The notes under the pieces: model-generated
What the model saw: only the letters and a program-made list of their open reading frames with translations
Told to the model about the DNA's origin: nothing
Databases searched by the model: none
Assembly (NCBI RefSeq): GCF_000428925.1
Contig: NZ_AUAW01000001.1
Location: 434,001-498,000 of the forward strand
DNA length: 64,000 nt
From: Furfurilactobacillus rossiae DSM 15814
GTDB taxonomy: Bacteria; Bacillota; Bacilli; Lactobacillales; Lactobacillaceae
Direction: 5' to 3'
Translations under genes and position numbers: made by a program
Shown: piece after piece, positions 62,870-64,000 of the stretch
Layout of the letters: every line of letters starts with the position of its first letter
Position numbering within the stretch: position 1 is the stretch's first letter

Positions 62870-64000
62870 ATGACAAATTACGATCAAAATCTCTTGAATT
62901 TAATGCTTGCAGAAACTTCCTATCGCTCAGCGGATTATTACGCAAACGCATTGGGTGTTTCCAAAAAAACAATCTACAACCATAGCAAGGGTGTAGAAAC
63001 ATATTTAAATAATCATGGCTTGTTCCTGGAAAGAATGCCAAGAAAAGGCTATTTAATCACTGGATCAAGTGAAAGGAAGCAGCACCTCCGCCTAATCTTG
63101 GGTAAAAAAGTTGCTACTCAACTTGATACAAAATTTACACCTCAATATCGACGATTGTATCTTTTCGCACAGCTATTGTTTTCTGATCGTAATAGCTATC
63201 GGGTGTATGCCGAGTCTTTTTTCGTCTCTGTTCAATCGATAAAAAAAGACTTTGATGAAATCAACGCTTTTTTACGAGACAAAAAGATTAGCCTGCCCGA
63301 TCAAACAAGCCTAGTTCACTCCTTTGAGGTTGAAATTAAGATTGAGCAAGCATTTAAAGAATATTTAGATATGTACCTTGCTCATTCTGATTTAAAGCAA
63401 TCTCAACTATTTGCCATCTTTGGTACCGCAATTTTTGAAATTTCCACAAATTTTGTAGACGACAATTCGGCTCAAGATGCACACGTACAAGATGAGTACC
63501 TTCCAGACTCCTTACGTGAATTATTATTGATTTTTTTAAACCGAGTTAAGCACGGTCTCCATCTGACTGGGACTAAAAATCAAATTATTGTATTCGAATT
63601 CCAAAAGGGTACCGACCTATCTCGTGTTGTTTCAAATTTGGCAGAAACATGCAAATCACATGCGGGCGTAACTTTTACTAACGAGAATCTTCGTTTCTTA
63701 AACCTTTTACTGTTGGGGCACGGCATTAGCAGCAATCCAAACAACTTTTCATCCAAATACGATTTCACTATAGCGGCCAAACACTTAATTGAACGTGTCG
63801 GACAAGAACTTGAAACGGATTTCAATACTGATAGTGAACTGTTAAAAGTCACTATTTATCATTTAATTCCTATGGTTGCCCGTTTGAACTTAGGATTGCA
63901 TATTACGGATTCACTTAAGTCTGAAATTTTTGCACATCACCGCGTTATTGCTCAAACCGTTAAAAATAGTGCTGACGAGTTGGAAACTCACTACCACATT
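62870..64000 (+). CDS. PRD-domain transcriptional regulator (BglG/LicR/Mga-like), partial
   Basis: A 377-codon open fragment running off the right edge. The N-terminal helix-turn-helix (SADYYANALGVSKKTIYNH) is followed by a second DNA-binding region of the Mga type (YAESFFVSVQSIKKDFDEIN). A PRD domain then begins near residue 300 (KHLIERVGQELETDF) and includes conserved His residues (TIYHLIPMVARLNLGLH). Such regulators are phosphorylated by the PTS and control sugar uptake operons, which should lie to the right. ATG 62870 is used; GGAG is about 12 bases upstream, and a GTG three codons earlier is possible. Confidence 0.85.
   Translation, partial: MTNYDQNLLNLMLAETSYRSADYYANALGVSKKTIYNHSKGVETYLNNHGLFLERMPRKGYLITGSSERKQHLRLILGKKVATQLDTKFTPQYRRLYLFAQLLFSDRNSYRVYAESFFVSVQSIKKDFDEINAFLRDKKISLPDQTSLVHSFEVEIKIEQAFKEYLDMYLAHSDLKQSQLFAIFGTAIFEISTNFVDDNSAQDAHVQDEYLPDSLRELLLIFLNRVKHGLHLTGTKNQIIVFEFQKGTDLSRVVSNLAETCKSHAGVTFTNENLRFLNLLLLGHGISSNPNNFSSKYDFTIAAKHLIERVGQELETDFNTDSELLKVTIYHLIPMVARLNLGLHITDSLKSEIFAHHRVIAQTVKNSADELETHYHI

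Overview
The window is chromosomal DNA of a low-to-moderate GC Gram-positive bacterium, most likely a lactobacillus (family Lactobacillaceae). The evidence is the gene order ylbG-rsmD-coaD-ylbL next to comEA-EB-EC-holA-rpsT, paired RNase J genes, the rpoY-rnjA pair, a fused amino-acid-binding/permease protein, a CitX/CitG/malic-enzyme group, and strong GGAGG ribosome binding sites with frequent GTG and TTG starts. I see no rRNA, tRNA, CRISPR array, insertion sequence, phage or plasmid gene. One long imperfect hairpin (about 4932-5042) looks like a dispersed, non-coding repeat.

Layout. 1-9.9 kb, mostly minus strand: a partial cell-surface acyltransferase, Obg GTPase, UvrC (promoter overlapped by a LexA-type box), an M20 deacylase, a polar amino acid ABC importer, a tiny conserved protein on the plus strand, a MazG-like pyrophosphohydrolase and EngB. 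10-18.4 kb: ClpX, trigger factor, EF-Tu, a TPR protein with RNase J2, and the divergent ribosomal protein genes rpsO and rpsT. 18.6-27.8 kb: the DNA polymerase III delta subunit, the complete late competence operon comEA-comEB-comEC, a SepM/YlbL PDZ-Lon protease, CoaD, RsmD, a YlbG with a very long basic tail, and FtsW. 28-37.4 kb: TypA, an inositol-monophosphatase-family enzyme, a UPF0223 protein, an LDH-fold protein that has lost its catalytic residues, and the pyruvate dehydrogenase operon pdhABCD with Rex-like and cre-like sites upstream. 37.9-44.1 kb, plus strand: deformylase, a MarR regulator, rpoY-rnjA, a lipid kinase and an ADP-ribosylglycohydrolase. A membrane-anchored unknown lies between them on the minus strand.

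The right third is more accessory and concerns organic acids and redox. It holds a LysM/NlpC cell-wall hydrolase, an SDR alcohol dehydrogenase, a LytTR-DUF3021 membrane regulatory pair with a small 2-TM protein, citG-citX next to a malic enzyme but with no citrate lyase genes between them, an OsmC peroxidase, a thioredoxin and an alpha/beta hydrolase. Next come a CitA/DcuS-type two-component system, a D-2-hydroxyacid dehydrogenase with an AEC organic-acid permease, an ECF S component with a YwlG-family protein, and an APC antiporter. The window ends inside a PRD-type regulator whose 840-bp upstream gap carries three cre-like sites.

Functionally, the sequence supports a fermentative organism that senses external carboxylates (sensor kinase plus regulator), imports or exports hydroxy acids (AEC), converts malate or oxaloacetate and pyruvate (malic enzyme, PDH, D-LDH family), and probably ties this to NADH level and carbon status (Rex-like and cre-like sites). 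I found no single convincing undescribed multi-gene system. The best candidates for new biology are the catalytically dead LDH-like protein with a 15-bp hairpin at its ribosome binding site, the tailed YlbG, the structured leaders of both RNase J operons, and the citrate lyase accessory genes without their enzyme.
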